NCBI GenBank assembly: GCA_035772735.1
Contig: JASDFA010000003.1
Span: forward strand, 60,756,501 to 60,820,500
DNA: 64,000 nt
Direction of reading: 5' to 3'
From: Datura wrightii
Lineage: Eukaryota > Streptophyta > Magnoliopsida > Solanales > Solanaceae
In this document: positions 47,051 through 58,538 of the stretch, piece by piece
Position numbering within the stretch: the first letter of the stretch is position 1
Layout: each line of letters starts with the position of its first letter
Notes under the pieces: generated by a model
What the model was told of the DNA's origin: nothing
Seen by the model: the letters and a program-made list of their open reading frames with translations, nothing else
Database searches by the model: none
Translations under genes and position numbers: made by a program

Positions 47051-47944
47051 GGGGATGTACATAGTTTGGATTTGTTCAGGCTTTTTAAATATTAAATCAA
47101 AATTGCGATATCAAATTTTTATAAATTAAATCAAATTAATAAAATTTATATTTTTCAGCATCGAACTTCTTCGGGGTTTTTGATTTTCTCGAGTTTTTTT
47201 CCGATAAAGTCTTCATATATAACATATAATTATACTTGAACTATCTGTTTAATTCTAATAACATACAACTGTCTAAGGTATTTCTTTATTAAGAAAATAA
47301 CACAAAATATAAGACGAGTGTTGACATTGTACTAAAATATTTAATAAAAAAATAATGAAATTGCATAAAACAAATATTGTTAATTAGTAAGTCATAATGA
47401 AAATAGTTCTACTCTAGAAGTACTAAATTATGTAAAATTAAGTACGGTCAATAAATATTAATTACATAACTAAACATTAAAAAAAATAAGTTATGATTTT
47501 CACTGTGTATATTAACCAATAAAAATTAAAGAATAAATATCTAATATTATTATCATCCTAGTTTTGAATTCATTTTTTTTTTGTTAGCATCAATATTGAT
47601 TTGATTTTGATTTAGAACTTACTTGAGTTAATAACGTGCATCTATGAATTATAAAACTTATTGGATCATTTAAAATTCTAAGTCCAAACTTGAAATAATA
47701 TGTTAAAAGATAAAAACTATGAAATGTATAAGAAGTATTTATAAATTACTAAAATATTTACAAAGATTATATATATATAAAATGCCGGGTTAGTTTGATT
47801 CGATTTAACTTTTATTAGTTAAAATCAAACCAATTATGGTTGCGTTCTTTTTTTCAATACCAAACCAAATCACTAGTTGATTTTTTTTAATTTGACTCGA
47901 GTTATCGAGTTGGTGTAGTTTATCGATTTTCTTTGTCTACCCCC
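47051..47944. mobile_element. Possible MITE-like element with short imperfect terminal inverted repeats
   Basis: GGGGATGTACATAG at 47051-47064 and, inverted, GGGGGTAGACAAAG at 47944-47931 agree at 10 of 14 positions. The subterminal parts are also roughly inverted (TTTGGATTTGTTC against GATTTAAC/AATCAAACC). The interior is AT-rich without coding. I see no clear target duplication, so the ends are tentative. Confidence 0.33.
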
Positions 47945-47947
47945 AGT

Positions 47948-48854
47948 TATGGTACTACATAATTGCCATAGTTTGAAGCATAAATTGTTATTGTTTTATT
48001 GGATTGGTTAATTTACGCAATTCTACTCTTAATTATTTAACTGACTGGTGAACGATTAAATATTATTTATTAAATACTATCTATAAATCTAAAATCAAAC
48101 ACGGAAGTGAAATTCTAAATTGCATATACGACAATTAAATAGGGAAAATTATTGAACCTAGAGATGGATTCGCAATTAAAATAGAAATATACCTTATTGT
48201 CTTGCTTGATTATTTTTACATGAATTATTAATGTGTTCCTGTTAATACTAATTGCATCGGAATATAGATATTAAGTTAAAGTTGAATACGCGATCAAGAA
48301 TTCAAAAAATTCTTACGAACACAATACTAATCCTAACAACCAATAAACCAGATAGATTATTAATACTAATTTCGTAGAAATATAAATATTAGGTTTAAGT
48401 TGAATATGCGATTACCAACAATATAAACCCTATTAATCAATAAATCGGATAAACTAATCATTTCCGGTGAATATATGATTGTTAGCAAACTCGTAGCCTA
48501 GAATCTCCCATCTCATCAAATTCCACAGACGAAGTTTATAATTCAGCAACTTATTTTATAATTTTGTAGTAGTGTGTTAGTCATACTCTTTTTAACTCTT
48601 GGAAATCATTTGAAAGATAATTCATAATAGGTCGATTTAGTTAGTAGTTAATAACAAATCTTCATGGAAAACATCTATTACACTTATTCACCACGTATAT
48701 GCGTTTGAAACCAAATGATTAAACTTGATTTATGCTCGAGGAGCAGGGATATTTATCAAAAAAATAAAATAAAATTGCAGGAATCAACCACGCTCCACCC
48801 ATATCTTTGTTGACAAAGCACGGGCAAATTTTATATATACACATAAATAGTACT
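47948..48854. other. AT-rich DNA with a ~118-base tandem duplication
   Basis: TAATACTAATTGCATCGGAA (48243) and TAATACTAATTTCGTAGAAA (48361) start two diverged direct copies sharing GTTGAATAYGCGAT and CAATAAA-C-GATA blocks. It might be a decayed LTR leader. Nothing coding. Confidence 0.4.
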
Positions 48855-50372
48855 TAATATATTACACTCAAAAAATTTTTTTTTGTGATTACTTGATGTT
48901 TGTATGCTAGGTTAAATGATGTACGCGTTGTATATTAATCGTAGATGACAAGGGAAATGTGTACGAACGAAAAATCAAAGAGTATGTGAAGTTCATAAAT
49001 AAGGGTCAACTTTAAACAATCATATCTCCTAATATATAATGAATTAGAAGCCCCACGACCTATCAAATTAAATTTTTTTGAGTCTAGTTTTCAGAACATC
49101 AAATCTCTCGTCAATTAGAATTCGGAGTAAAAAGTTATATATATTTTACCGTAACACTGTCGGGCAGAGAGGTGGCCACCACCCAACACCCTTTATATTT
49201 TAAGTTGTGTGTTATGAAACCATTTTCAAAGTTTCCAGAATTGAGGTTCTTATTATCCTTTGAAATTCTCTCAAATTTCCAGCAAACAACTAAGGAGAAC
49301 ACCAAGCTAAACTCCATTAAAAGTAAGGCTAAGTGAAGGGGAGCTATCATAAGGTGAAAGTAGTGTGTTGGTGGCTATTTTGGCTGCACTTGGGCAGTGC
49401 TGTTGTGGTGAATTTTATGCATTTTTGAAGTTTTTATAAGCTAAATATATGTTCCCTCTTGGTAGGGATTAAACACAAGTATAAAAGGTAAGAATTCTAC
49501 TCCTAACCATGCTTGAATTCTTGATTAAAAGACTAGAAATTGGAGGCGTGTTTGGTGTGTTGGTAAACTATTTTTGTTGTGTTTTGGACAGCAAGGTTGC
49601 TGCATTTTTGGACAAGAACTTGAGGTCAATTAATTCTATATTTAACCAAGAACAAACCCCCAGCAAAATATAAGGATTTCACCCCTTTTAAACCTCTCAA
49701 ATTGAAAAATGAAAATATGAAAATTGGCAGCTAAGTTAGCTGCCAATGGACTGTTTGTGAGCTGAGTTTCGCTCGTTTTCCTTAGGCTTTTTTGCTGTTT
49801 ATTTTGATGGAATTATACTTTATATCGAGGGGAAGAATTACATCAAAACTAAGGTAAAATTTTCTCTTTTTTCTCCCTCAAAAGTTAGTGAAAACTAGTT
49901 GAGAAAATGGCTAAATGTTGTTGATATTGTTGTGTGTTGTTGTTGCCACTGTAACTACCTTTGGTTAGTTATTTTGGATGCATTTTTTGCTATATATTAA
50001 GCTTGTCATTGGACTATAAAACCATTGGATTAAGGAGTTTGAAGGCTGGTCATTGAAAATAGAAAATCGGCTAGAGAAAAGTTCATCGGAGAAAGGTATG
50101 TAAGGTGCCCCGTCTATCATTTTTTAAGCACGATTCGTGTGTTGTGAATCGAATGAGCCAGCAACCTCTTTAAAAGTCTTGAGGCAGTATGTTAAGCTTC
50201 AATTAAGCTGTAAAGTTTCATGTTTTATTGAGGTTAAATGTTAATATTATGCCTAGCCGAAGTGAGACATCTAAAGTGTGATATTGTGTTGATTGTTGTC
50301 GTACTTGTACATTGAGTTGGAGACCCCTCAGCGTGGGCATTGTTAGTTGGTCCTTACTGTATGTTATGTATG

Positions 50373-50373
<1 letters not shown>

Positions 50374-50427
<54 letters not shown>
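50374..50427 (+). repeat. (GTAT)n / (TA)n microsatellite
   Basis: A few GTAT units pass into about 23 uninterrupted TA units, within the LTR's R/U5. Confidence 0.95.
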
Positions 50428-50430
<3 letters not shown>

Positions 50431-50949
50431 ATGTTAAATGTGTTTAAAGGTCTGGTTGCAAACCAAAATTGGTGAAAGAGCCAAGATGAGAACGTGTAAA
50501 TGATTTTAAGCTACGTAAAGACATCACAAGCTATTAAGGGTAAATGATATTATTGAATTAGGATTACCTGGTTATGGTTGTCCTTTATCTTATGTGTATG
50601 TTATGAAATATATCAGGCCAAGGGGAGATTTCATGATCCCTGTTCCTTATGCCGAACGACAAGCTAGCGAGTTTCTAAGCTCTAATGTCTCTTGACACGA
50701 TCTATAAATTTTGTTGAAACTCTTAGGTTGTCCGCAGTTCCTTATGATTTATACAAATTTTGAATACATGTATTTAAGTTCTATTTTCTAGCTTTACATG
50801 TTATATGTACTCACTGGCAGTTATACATTAAGAAGGAGGCCTATGCAGGCCACATGTTTAGTATTTGTCATTTCTATGTTGACGTATTAAGTTGGTCCAG
50901 TATAAGCCATATAGGCTCCATTTATGATTTTTTTTAAGATTTATTGATT

Positions 50950-51085
50950 TTACCCTGTGTGGTACATTGGCTGGAGGTATTGTTATTTTACCTCAGTGTG
51001 GTACACAAGCTGGACGGATTTTACCTCGGTGTGGTACACCGACTGGAAGCATTTTTATTTTTACCCCGGTGTGGTACACTGGTTT
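50950..51085 (+). repeat. Four diverged GTGTGGTACAC units in the LTR
   Basis: TTACCYCRGTGTGGTACAC recurs near 50951, 50991, 51025 and 51062 with spacing of 34-40 bases, each followed by GCTGGA-like sequence. It keeps a short open frame but has no protein-like character. Confidence 0.7.
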
Positions 51086-51290
51086 GACGAATTTTATATA
51101 GATTTTATTATTGGCTGGCTGCTGGCATTTCAGTTATAGTCTTTGTTTTGCATTAGATGATTACATTTGCACTTCAATAATGAGTTATTGTCAGGTTTCT
51201 ATTTTTAGGATTTCGGGTTGTTACTATTCCTTATTTCTGGCCCAGTTATCATTTTTATTTTACATGTTTACAATTTTCAAACTTACATAC

Positions 51291-51311
51291 CAGTACATTT
51301 TATTCGTACTG
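51291..51311 (+). other. Conserved LTR inverted repeat (family T)
   Basis: CAGTAC / 9-base loop / GTACTG, perfect six-base stem. The G-U pair of element A is an A-T pair here. Confidence 0.5.
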
Positions 51312-51800
51312 ATGTCCCTTCATCTTGGGACCCTTCCTGCAATCGTGCTGAAGGTACAGGCCGAGGTTCAGGTCATCGGATGCAGTAGGAGCCAGATTTC
51401 AGTAGAATAGTGGTATACTCCTCTCTTTCAGGAGCCATGTCCTAGTTTTGACTATTTTGAGTTTTGTGTACAACATGGGTATGCCGAGGCCCTGTCCTGT
51501 GCTTTCAGTTTATTTACTCTGTAGAGGCTGATGTAGACTAGTTTGTATAGTAGTGTTGGTTGTGTAGTCGTGTTGGTTTTTCATTGCTCTACTTAGCTTT
51601 ATTGTAGCCTTGTCGGTTTTTCAGGTTACATATTTATAATTGTCAAGGCATTATGGGTCCAGTATTTATCTTGGTTGCTTGTGATAGGTGGCTTAGTCAG
51701 CCTTAGTGTTACATCTATAGATTCTATATAGCCGGCTTCTCGATCAATTATGAATCGAGTGCCAGTTATGCCCTACCCCAGTTTGGGGCGTGACATAATA

Positions 51801-52741
51801 CTATAAAATATATCAAAATTTTAAAATTTATAAAAACATAACATCAGTTTTTAAAAATAAATTCGTTCAAATTTCAATGCAATTTCATGCACAAAATGAT
51901 ATAAAATATGTATCTCGCTCAAAATTTTGTGCATGCAAATTGTATATAATCAATATAAATTGTGTATATCTCACTTAAGGCTTACAAAATTCAATCAAAT
52001 TTGGTATGAAATGTGTATATAATAATATAAAATTTATATAAAAATTCATATTACATTTTTGAAAATGTAATATATCCACAATAAACATTGTATACAACTT
52101 TCATATAAATTTAGTACTACCACAACAATATAAACTTAAATTTATACAACTTTATTCAAAACACATTAAATATATACTAAATCTCCTAAATTTTGAGCTA
52201 TAAGCTCCCCAAGGTGTTCTCTAATTTTTGAAACCACATCAATTTTGAAATTATTTTAATTTTTCAAGCCCAAGTTTCAACTTTGAAGCGTCAAATATCA
52301 TTCATGGTGAAATTCAAGATTGGATCTGAAATTTTATTCATAACCACATCAAATCTATATCAAATCATCCTAAATTTGAGCTATGAACTCCCTAAGATGT
52401 TCTCAAAATTTTAAAACCACACCCAATCCGAAATTATTTTAATTTTTCAAACCCAAATTTCAACTTTAAAGCTTCAAGCATCATTCACAATGAAATTCGA
52501 GATTTTAATTTATAAAAAAATTAATAAATTGGAGAAATAAAGAAGAAGGAAGAAACAAAAAAGAAGGAAGAGGAGAAGAAGAAGGGAAAGAGTTTCTCTT
52601 TTTAAAACAAAAACATCAATGGTGGAATTTGAGATTTTAATTTACAAATTAAAATTTAGTAAATTGGAAAAAATCAAGAAGAAGAAATAAAGAAGAAGGA
52701 AGAAAAAAGAAGAACAAAGAAGAGGAGTAGAAGGGAGGAAA
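51801..52741. other. AT-rich block with tandem repeats where a leader is expected
   Basis: Two ~180-base diverged copies begin near 52187 and 52367 (GAGCTATRA.CTCC, GAAATTATTTTAATTTTTCAA, CAAATTTCAACTTT). Then come GA-rich tracts (AAGAAGGAAGA) near 52540 and 52680 and a third partial repeat of GAGATTTTAATTTA. No PBS. The element leader appears abruptly near 52742. Confidence 0.6.
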
Positions 52742-52803
52742 TAATTCGTGCTATAGGCCGAGGTCATAAGTACTGTGATATCTAAATCGTGTTATTGTTT
52801 CAG

Positions 52804-54200
52804 AGTATGCCTGTGACAAGGAAGATGACTACGAGGTTGATTGGCACAGCCGTTGGGGAGGGTACTAGTCGCCCTCCAGGGGATCAAGGAGATAGGTCAG
52901 ACGCTCATAGTGAGTCTCCTACCCCAGGTATTACAGTTCCCCTCGCACCAGTCAGAGAAATGGCATATAGACCTCTAGCTCCTCCAGCACCAACAGTACC
53001 TGAGGGTAGTAGGGTGGTAGACCCTCCCGCGCCTGTGGTACCTCCTATTGTTCCAGAAGGACAGGGTCTTGAGGGAGTTGTTCAACTGATGGCTCGTATG
53101 GCCGCAGGTCAAGAGAGATGATTGGAGGCGATGGTGAGATATAGAGGTCAGGCAACTGAGAGTTCCAGGGCCCGTGAGTTCTTGAGTTTGAGCCCTCCTA
53201 TATTCATCGGATCAGAACCGAGCGAGGATCCTCAGGACTTTATTTATCAGACTTATAGGGTGTTAAAGGTGGATGCGAGCTACAATAACCGAGGAAGAAC
53301 AGTTGGCAACCTTTAGATTACGTGATGTGGCTATATTGTGGTATGAGGCTTGGGCTCGTTCTAGAGGAGCTGATGCACCGCCAGCTGAGTAGGAAGAGTT
53401 CTCCGAGGCCTTTATGCACCACTATCTACCCCGGGAGCTTCAACAGGCTCGAGCTGAGTAGTTTTTGCACCTAGAGCAGGGAAGTTTGAATGTGTGTGAG
53501 TATTGTCTTCGGTTTAATTCTCTTTCTAGGTATGCTCCGCACATGGTTCAGACAATGGAGGATAGAGTTCATTGGTTCGTGTTAGGGTTGGGGCTTCATA
53601 TAGCTCGAGATTTTTTGGGGTATCTACTCAGGAGCACATGGACATTTCACGAATCCAGGCTTTCGCCCAGAGGGCGGAGGATTTGGTTCATCAATTATGG
53701 GATACTCGGAGACAACAGGAGCAACGAAAGAGAGCTAGGACTGTGGGTCCTTATAGAGGACCGCAGGGTGACCCAAGGGCTCAGTCATCCAGGAAATCAT
53801 CTAGGCCGGTAGGGAGTTCTCTACCTCAGTTTCAAGGATAGATAAGAGACCAAGGCCCAGCTCCATCTAGCTCTCGACGACAGGAGCGGGCCGGGCAGAG
53901 GCGACCACCATTGCTGCCATGTCCTCAATGTGGGAAATCTCATTCAGGTCAGTATTGTCAGGGGCAGAATGTATGCTATCATTGTGGGCAGCCAGGGCAC
54001 TTTATGAGGGATTGTTTAAATAGGGTCGAGGCGGATCAGGCGCGATCAGCGGTTGCTTCATCATCCTCCGTTCAACCTCCCATACCTGATCCTCAGCTAG
54101 AAGTAGGCCATGGTAGAGGCAGAGGGAGAGAGGTTTATAATCCTGGGGTAACCCAGAATCGATTTTATGCTTTGGGCGGTCGACAGGACCAAGAGGCCTC
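52804..54200 (+). pseudogene. Broken gag of element T with zinc knuckle
   Basis: From ATG 52804 (MPVTRKMTTRLIGTAVGEG), a Pro-rich N-terminus, stop TGA at 53119, the capsid block REFLSLSPPIF near 53180, DPQDFIYQ, a frame change near 53275, then YLPRELQQARAE near 53425, HLEQGSLNVCEYCLRFNSL, another shift near 53590, and CYHCGQPGHFMRDC at 53974-54015 (canonical CX2CX4HX4C), preceded by CPQCGKSHSGQYC. It parallels the gag at 22611 and keeps the capsid segment deleted there. At least three stops and two frame changes. Confidence 0.88.
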
Positions 54201-57200
54201 ACCTGATGTTGTTACAGGTACATTGATTATTTATTCTCGTGCAGTATATTTCTTACTTGATCCTGGTTCTACACTCTCTTATGTTACACCCTTGGTTGCG
54301 AGTCAGTTTGAGACAGTCCCTCAGTTATTATCTATACCATTTGTTGTTTCTACGCCAATTGGCGAATCTGTGTTAGCTAGACGAGTTTACCGGAACTGTG
54401 TTGTATTGGTATGTGATAGATCAACCTTAGCGGATCTAATTGAGCTTGAAATGGATGATTTTGATGTCATTATGGGTATGGATTGGTTGGCGGCATGTTA
54501 GTTTAATGTTGATTGCAGAGCTAAGGTTGTTAGATTCCATTTTCCCAGCGAGCCAGTCAGGGAATGGCAAGGTAATGCCGCTACACCTAAAGGTAAGTTT
54601 ATTTCATACCTTAAGGCTCAGAAGTTGATAACCAAGGGTTGTATTTCCCACTTGGTTCGGGTAAGAAACTTGGAATGTGAGCCTACGACTCTCTAGTCAA
54701 TTCCTATTGTAAATGAGTTCCCCGAAGTCTTTCCAGAGGATATGCCTGGAATTCCTCCTGAAAGGGAGATATATTTTGCTATTAATCTACTTCCAGGTAC
54801 TCATCCTATCGATCCCTTCATACAAAATGTCTCCAGCAGAGCTAAGGGAATTAAAGGAGCAGTTGAGAGATTTGCTCGAGAAGGGATTCATTCGACCTAG
54901 TGTATCGCCTTGGGGTGCACCAGTGCTCTTTGTGCGAAAGAAAGATGGGTCATTAAGAATGTGTATTGACTACAGGCATCTAAATAAAGTTATGATTAAC
55001 AATAAGTACCCACTTCCTAGGATTGATGACCTGTTTGATCAATTACAGGGTGCCAGATGCTTCTGAAAGATTGACTTGAGGTCCGGGTACCACCAGTTAT
55101 GGGTTAGGGAAGTTGATATCCCCAAGACTGCCTTCAGAACTAGATATGGCCATTATGAGTTCTTAGTGATGTCATTTGGGCTTACTAATGCCCCAACGGC
55201 TTTTATGGACCTGATGAATCAGGTGTTTAGGCCTTTTCTTGATGTATTTGTGATTGTTTTCATTGATGATATTCTGATTTACTCGTGATCCGAGGCCGAG
55301 CATGCAGATCATTTGACAGCAGTATTACAGACTCTACAGGAACTCAGGTTATATGCTAAATTTTCTAAATGTGAGTTTTGGCTAACATCTGTGGCTTTCC
55401 TTGGTCATGTAATTACAGCTGAAGGTATAAAAGTGGATAGTCAGAAGGTAGAGGCAGTAAAGACTTGGCCCAGACCCTTGAATCCTACAGAAGTTTGCTG
55501 CTTTCTCGGGTTAACAGGTTATTATCGCCAATTTGTGGAAGGTTTCTCTACTATCGCCGCACCATTGACAAAGTTGACTCATAAAGCAGCTAAGTTTCAG
55601 TGGACAGAGGCATGTGAGTGAAGTTTTCAGGAGTTGAAGGATAGGCTGACTTCAGCACCTATCCTGACTCTTCCAGAGGGTGTCGAGGGTTATGTGGTCA
55701 TTGTGATGCTTCGAGAGTTGGGCTAGGTTATGTTCTGATGCAACATGAAAAGGTCATTGCTTATGCCTCTAGACAGTTGAGGAAGCACGAGAAAAATTAT
55801 CCTACTCATGATCTTGAGTTGGCCGCAGTGGTATTTTTATTGAAGATTTGGCGCCACTATTTATATGGGGTACATGTTGATATCTTCACAGATCATTAGA
55901 GCCTCCAGTATTTGTTTCAGCAAAAAGGAGTTTAATTTACGCCAGTGAAGGTGGTAGAATTGCTGAAAGATTATGATGTTAGCATTTTGTATCATCTGGG
56001 CAAGGCAAATGTTGTAGCTAATGCGCTAAGTCGCAAGTCTATGGGTAGCTTGAGTCATATTCAGGTTGACAGGATTGAAATGATGAAGGCTCTACATCAG
56101 TTGGCTAACTTACAGATTCGGTTACTAGATGCCAAAGATAGGGGTGTTATTGTCAAAAACACAGTAGAATCGTCCTTGGTAGCTGAAGTTAAGCAACGAC
56201 AATATAATGATGCAGAGTTAGTCTTACTGAGACAGATACCACAACAGAAGCAGAGCCTATTTGATTGTGGACCCGATGGAGTTCTGAGATACCAGGGTCA
56301 TCTATGTGTACCTAATGTGGGTGAGCTACGGGAACAGATTATGAATGAAGCTCATTACTGCGGTATTCAGTACATCCAGGTGCCACAAAGATGTATCGTG
56401 ACCTGAGGCAACTATATTGGTGGAATGACATGAAAAAGGATATCACAGGTCTTGTGACTCAGTGTCTTAATTGCCAATAGGTGAAGATTGAGCACCAGAG
56501 GCCTGGAGGTCTAATGCAGGATATAAAAATTCCAGCCTGGAAATGGGAGGTGATTAATATGGATTTTATTACAGGATTACCTCGAACGAGCAAGAACCAT
56601 GATTCTATTTGGGTAATAGTTGATATATTGACTAAATCAGCTCACTTCTTGCCAGTTAGGACTACATATGCTGCAAAGGATTATGCTAGGATTTATATAC
56701 GGGAGATAGTTTGCCTACATGGTGTCCCCTTGTCCATTATTTCTGATAGAGGTGCTCAGTTCACAACAAACTTCTGGAAGTCTTTCCAGAAAGGCTTGGG
56801 AACTCAGGTAAGCCTCAGTACTGCATTTCATCCTCAGATAGACGGACAGGCTGAACGCACCATTCAGACGCTTGAAGATATGTTGTGTGCCTGTGTTTTA
56901 GATTTTGGCGGAAGTTGGGATGATCATGTTTCCTTGATTGAGTTCGCCTATAATAACAACTACCAAGCAGGTATTCAGATGGCCCCATATGAAGCTTTAT
57001 ATGGGCGAAAGTTCAGGTCGCCAGTGGGCTGGTTTGAACTCAGTGAGGCAGAATTATTGGGGCAACACTTAGTGCAGCAGGCTATTGACAAGGTGAAACT
57101 TATTAGAGATCGGCTTCAGATGGCCCAGAGTAGGCAGAAGTCTTATTTAGATATATGTCATTGAGTGTTGGAGTTTTCTGTTAATGATTGGGTCATCCTA

Positions 57201-57606
57201 AAAGTGTCTTCTATGAAAGGTGTCATGCGATTTGGCCGAAAGGGCAAGTTGAGCCCTAGATATGTTGGGCTTTACAAAGTTATCCGCAAGATAGGCAAAG
57301 TAGCCTATGAGTTGGCATTGCCACCAAAGCTAGCGGAAGTCCACCCTGTATTTCATGTATCGATGTTGCGGAAGTGTATAGGAGACCCAACCCGTGTTAT
57401 GCCTATCGATGATGTCTAAATTTCTGATGAGATGACATACATCGAGGTCCCAGTTGCTATACTTGATAGGCAAGTAAGGAAACTTTGGACCAAAGAAGTC
57501 GCCTCAGTTAAAGTATTATGGCGAAGTAATAACATCGAGGAAGTGACTTGGGAGGCAGAGGAGGAAATGAAGAAGAAATATCCTCACCTATTCACGATTT
57601 TGACAT
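54201..57606 (+). pseudogene. Broken pol of element T: protease, RT, RNase H, integrase, chromodomain
   Basis: Protease LLDPGSTLSYVTPLVAS near 54250 and MGMDWLAAC near 54475, followed by stop 54499. RT: LRELKEQLRDLLEKGF near 54840, KKDGSLRMCIDYRH near 54940, FIDDILIYS at 55258-55284, stops at 55064 and 55286. RNase H near 55700-55990, with a frame change near 55700 and a stop near 55899. Integrase: a shift in the HHCC region near 56365, then VDILTKSAHF near 56618 (usual DRLTK has lost R), SDRGAQF near 56740 and AERTIQTLED near 56850. Chromodomain-like tail KVLWRSNN..EEVTWEAEEEM near 57510, ending about 57606. About a dozen lesions in all. Confidence 0.9.
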
Positions 57607-57699
57607 GATATTGAGGTATGTGTTTGATACCTAAATTATTGAGTATCTATTTTGAAGCATATTAAGTGAAATTAATTTCCATTCCGGACGAATGTTCCT

Positions 57700-57710
57700 A
57701 AGGGGGAAGA
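57700..57710 (+). other. Polypurine tract of element T
   Basis: AAGGGGGAAGA, 1 base before the LTR start TATTACACCCC. Confidence 0.8.
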
Positions 57711-57711
57711 A

Positions 57712-58538
57712 TATTACACCCCAAAATTTTTTTGGATGATTATTTGATGTTTTTATGCTAGTTTAAATGATGTACGGTTTTTATATTGGTCGTAGATGAC
57801 AAGGGAAATGTGTACGAACGGAAAACTAAAGAGTATGTGTAGTTCATAAGTAAGGGTAAACTTTAAATAATCATATCTCCTAATATATAATGAATTAAAA
57901 ACCCCACGACCTATCAAATTAAAGGTCTTTGAGTCTAGTTTTTAGAACATCAAACTGATAGTTAATCGGAGTTCGGAGTAAAAAGTTATGGATATTTTAC
58001 CGTGACACTGAGGGGTAGTGAGGTGGCCACTGCCCAAAAAACGGCCACCACCCAACACCCTTTATATTTTAAGTTGTGTGTTATGAAACCATTTTCAACG
58101 TTTCAGATTTGAGGTGCTTGCTTATCCTCTGAAATCCTCTCAAATTTACAGCAAACAACTAAGGAGAACACCAAGCTAAACTCCATTAAAAGTAAGGCTA
58201 AGTGAAGGGGAGCTATCATAAAGTGAACGTGGTGTGTTGGTAGCTGTTTTGGCTGCACTTGGGCAGTGTTGCTGTGGTGAATTTTCTGCGTTTTTGAAGT
58301 TGTTCTAAGCTACATATATGTTACCTCTTGGTAGGGATTAAACACAAGTATAAAAGGTAAGAATTCTACTCCTAACCATGCTTGAATTCTTGATTAAAAG
58401 ACTAGAAGTTGGAGGTGTGTTTGGCGTGTTGGTAAACTGTTTTTGCTGCATTTTGGACAGCAAGGTTGCTGCATTTTTGGACAATAAATTGAGGTCACTT
58501 AATCCTATATTTAACCAAGAACAAACCTCCAACAAAAG
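57712..58538 (+). repeat. 3' LTR of element T, left part
   Basis: It is homologous to 48860-49677 and interrupted by the insertion at 58539. It begins TATTACACC, as does the other copy. The last five bases, AAAAG (58534-58538), are the target duplication of the nested element. Confidence 0.88.

Larger units (their letters stand above)
48860..51795 (+). mobile_element. LTR of Tekay-type family T, probably a solo LTR (TAATA duplication)
   Basis: It starts TATTACACTC and ends TTTGGGGCGTGACA (2936 bases). It is homologous to the LTR at 57712 and 63714 onward. TAATA lies directly before (48855-48859) and directly after (51796-51800), and no PBS follows. Both facts suit a solo LTR better than the 5' LTR of the gag-pol body at 52742. 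Chance is possible because TAATA is common in AT-rich DNA. It contains the uninterrupted version of the site hit by the element at 58539-63708. Confidence 0.7.
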
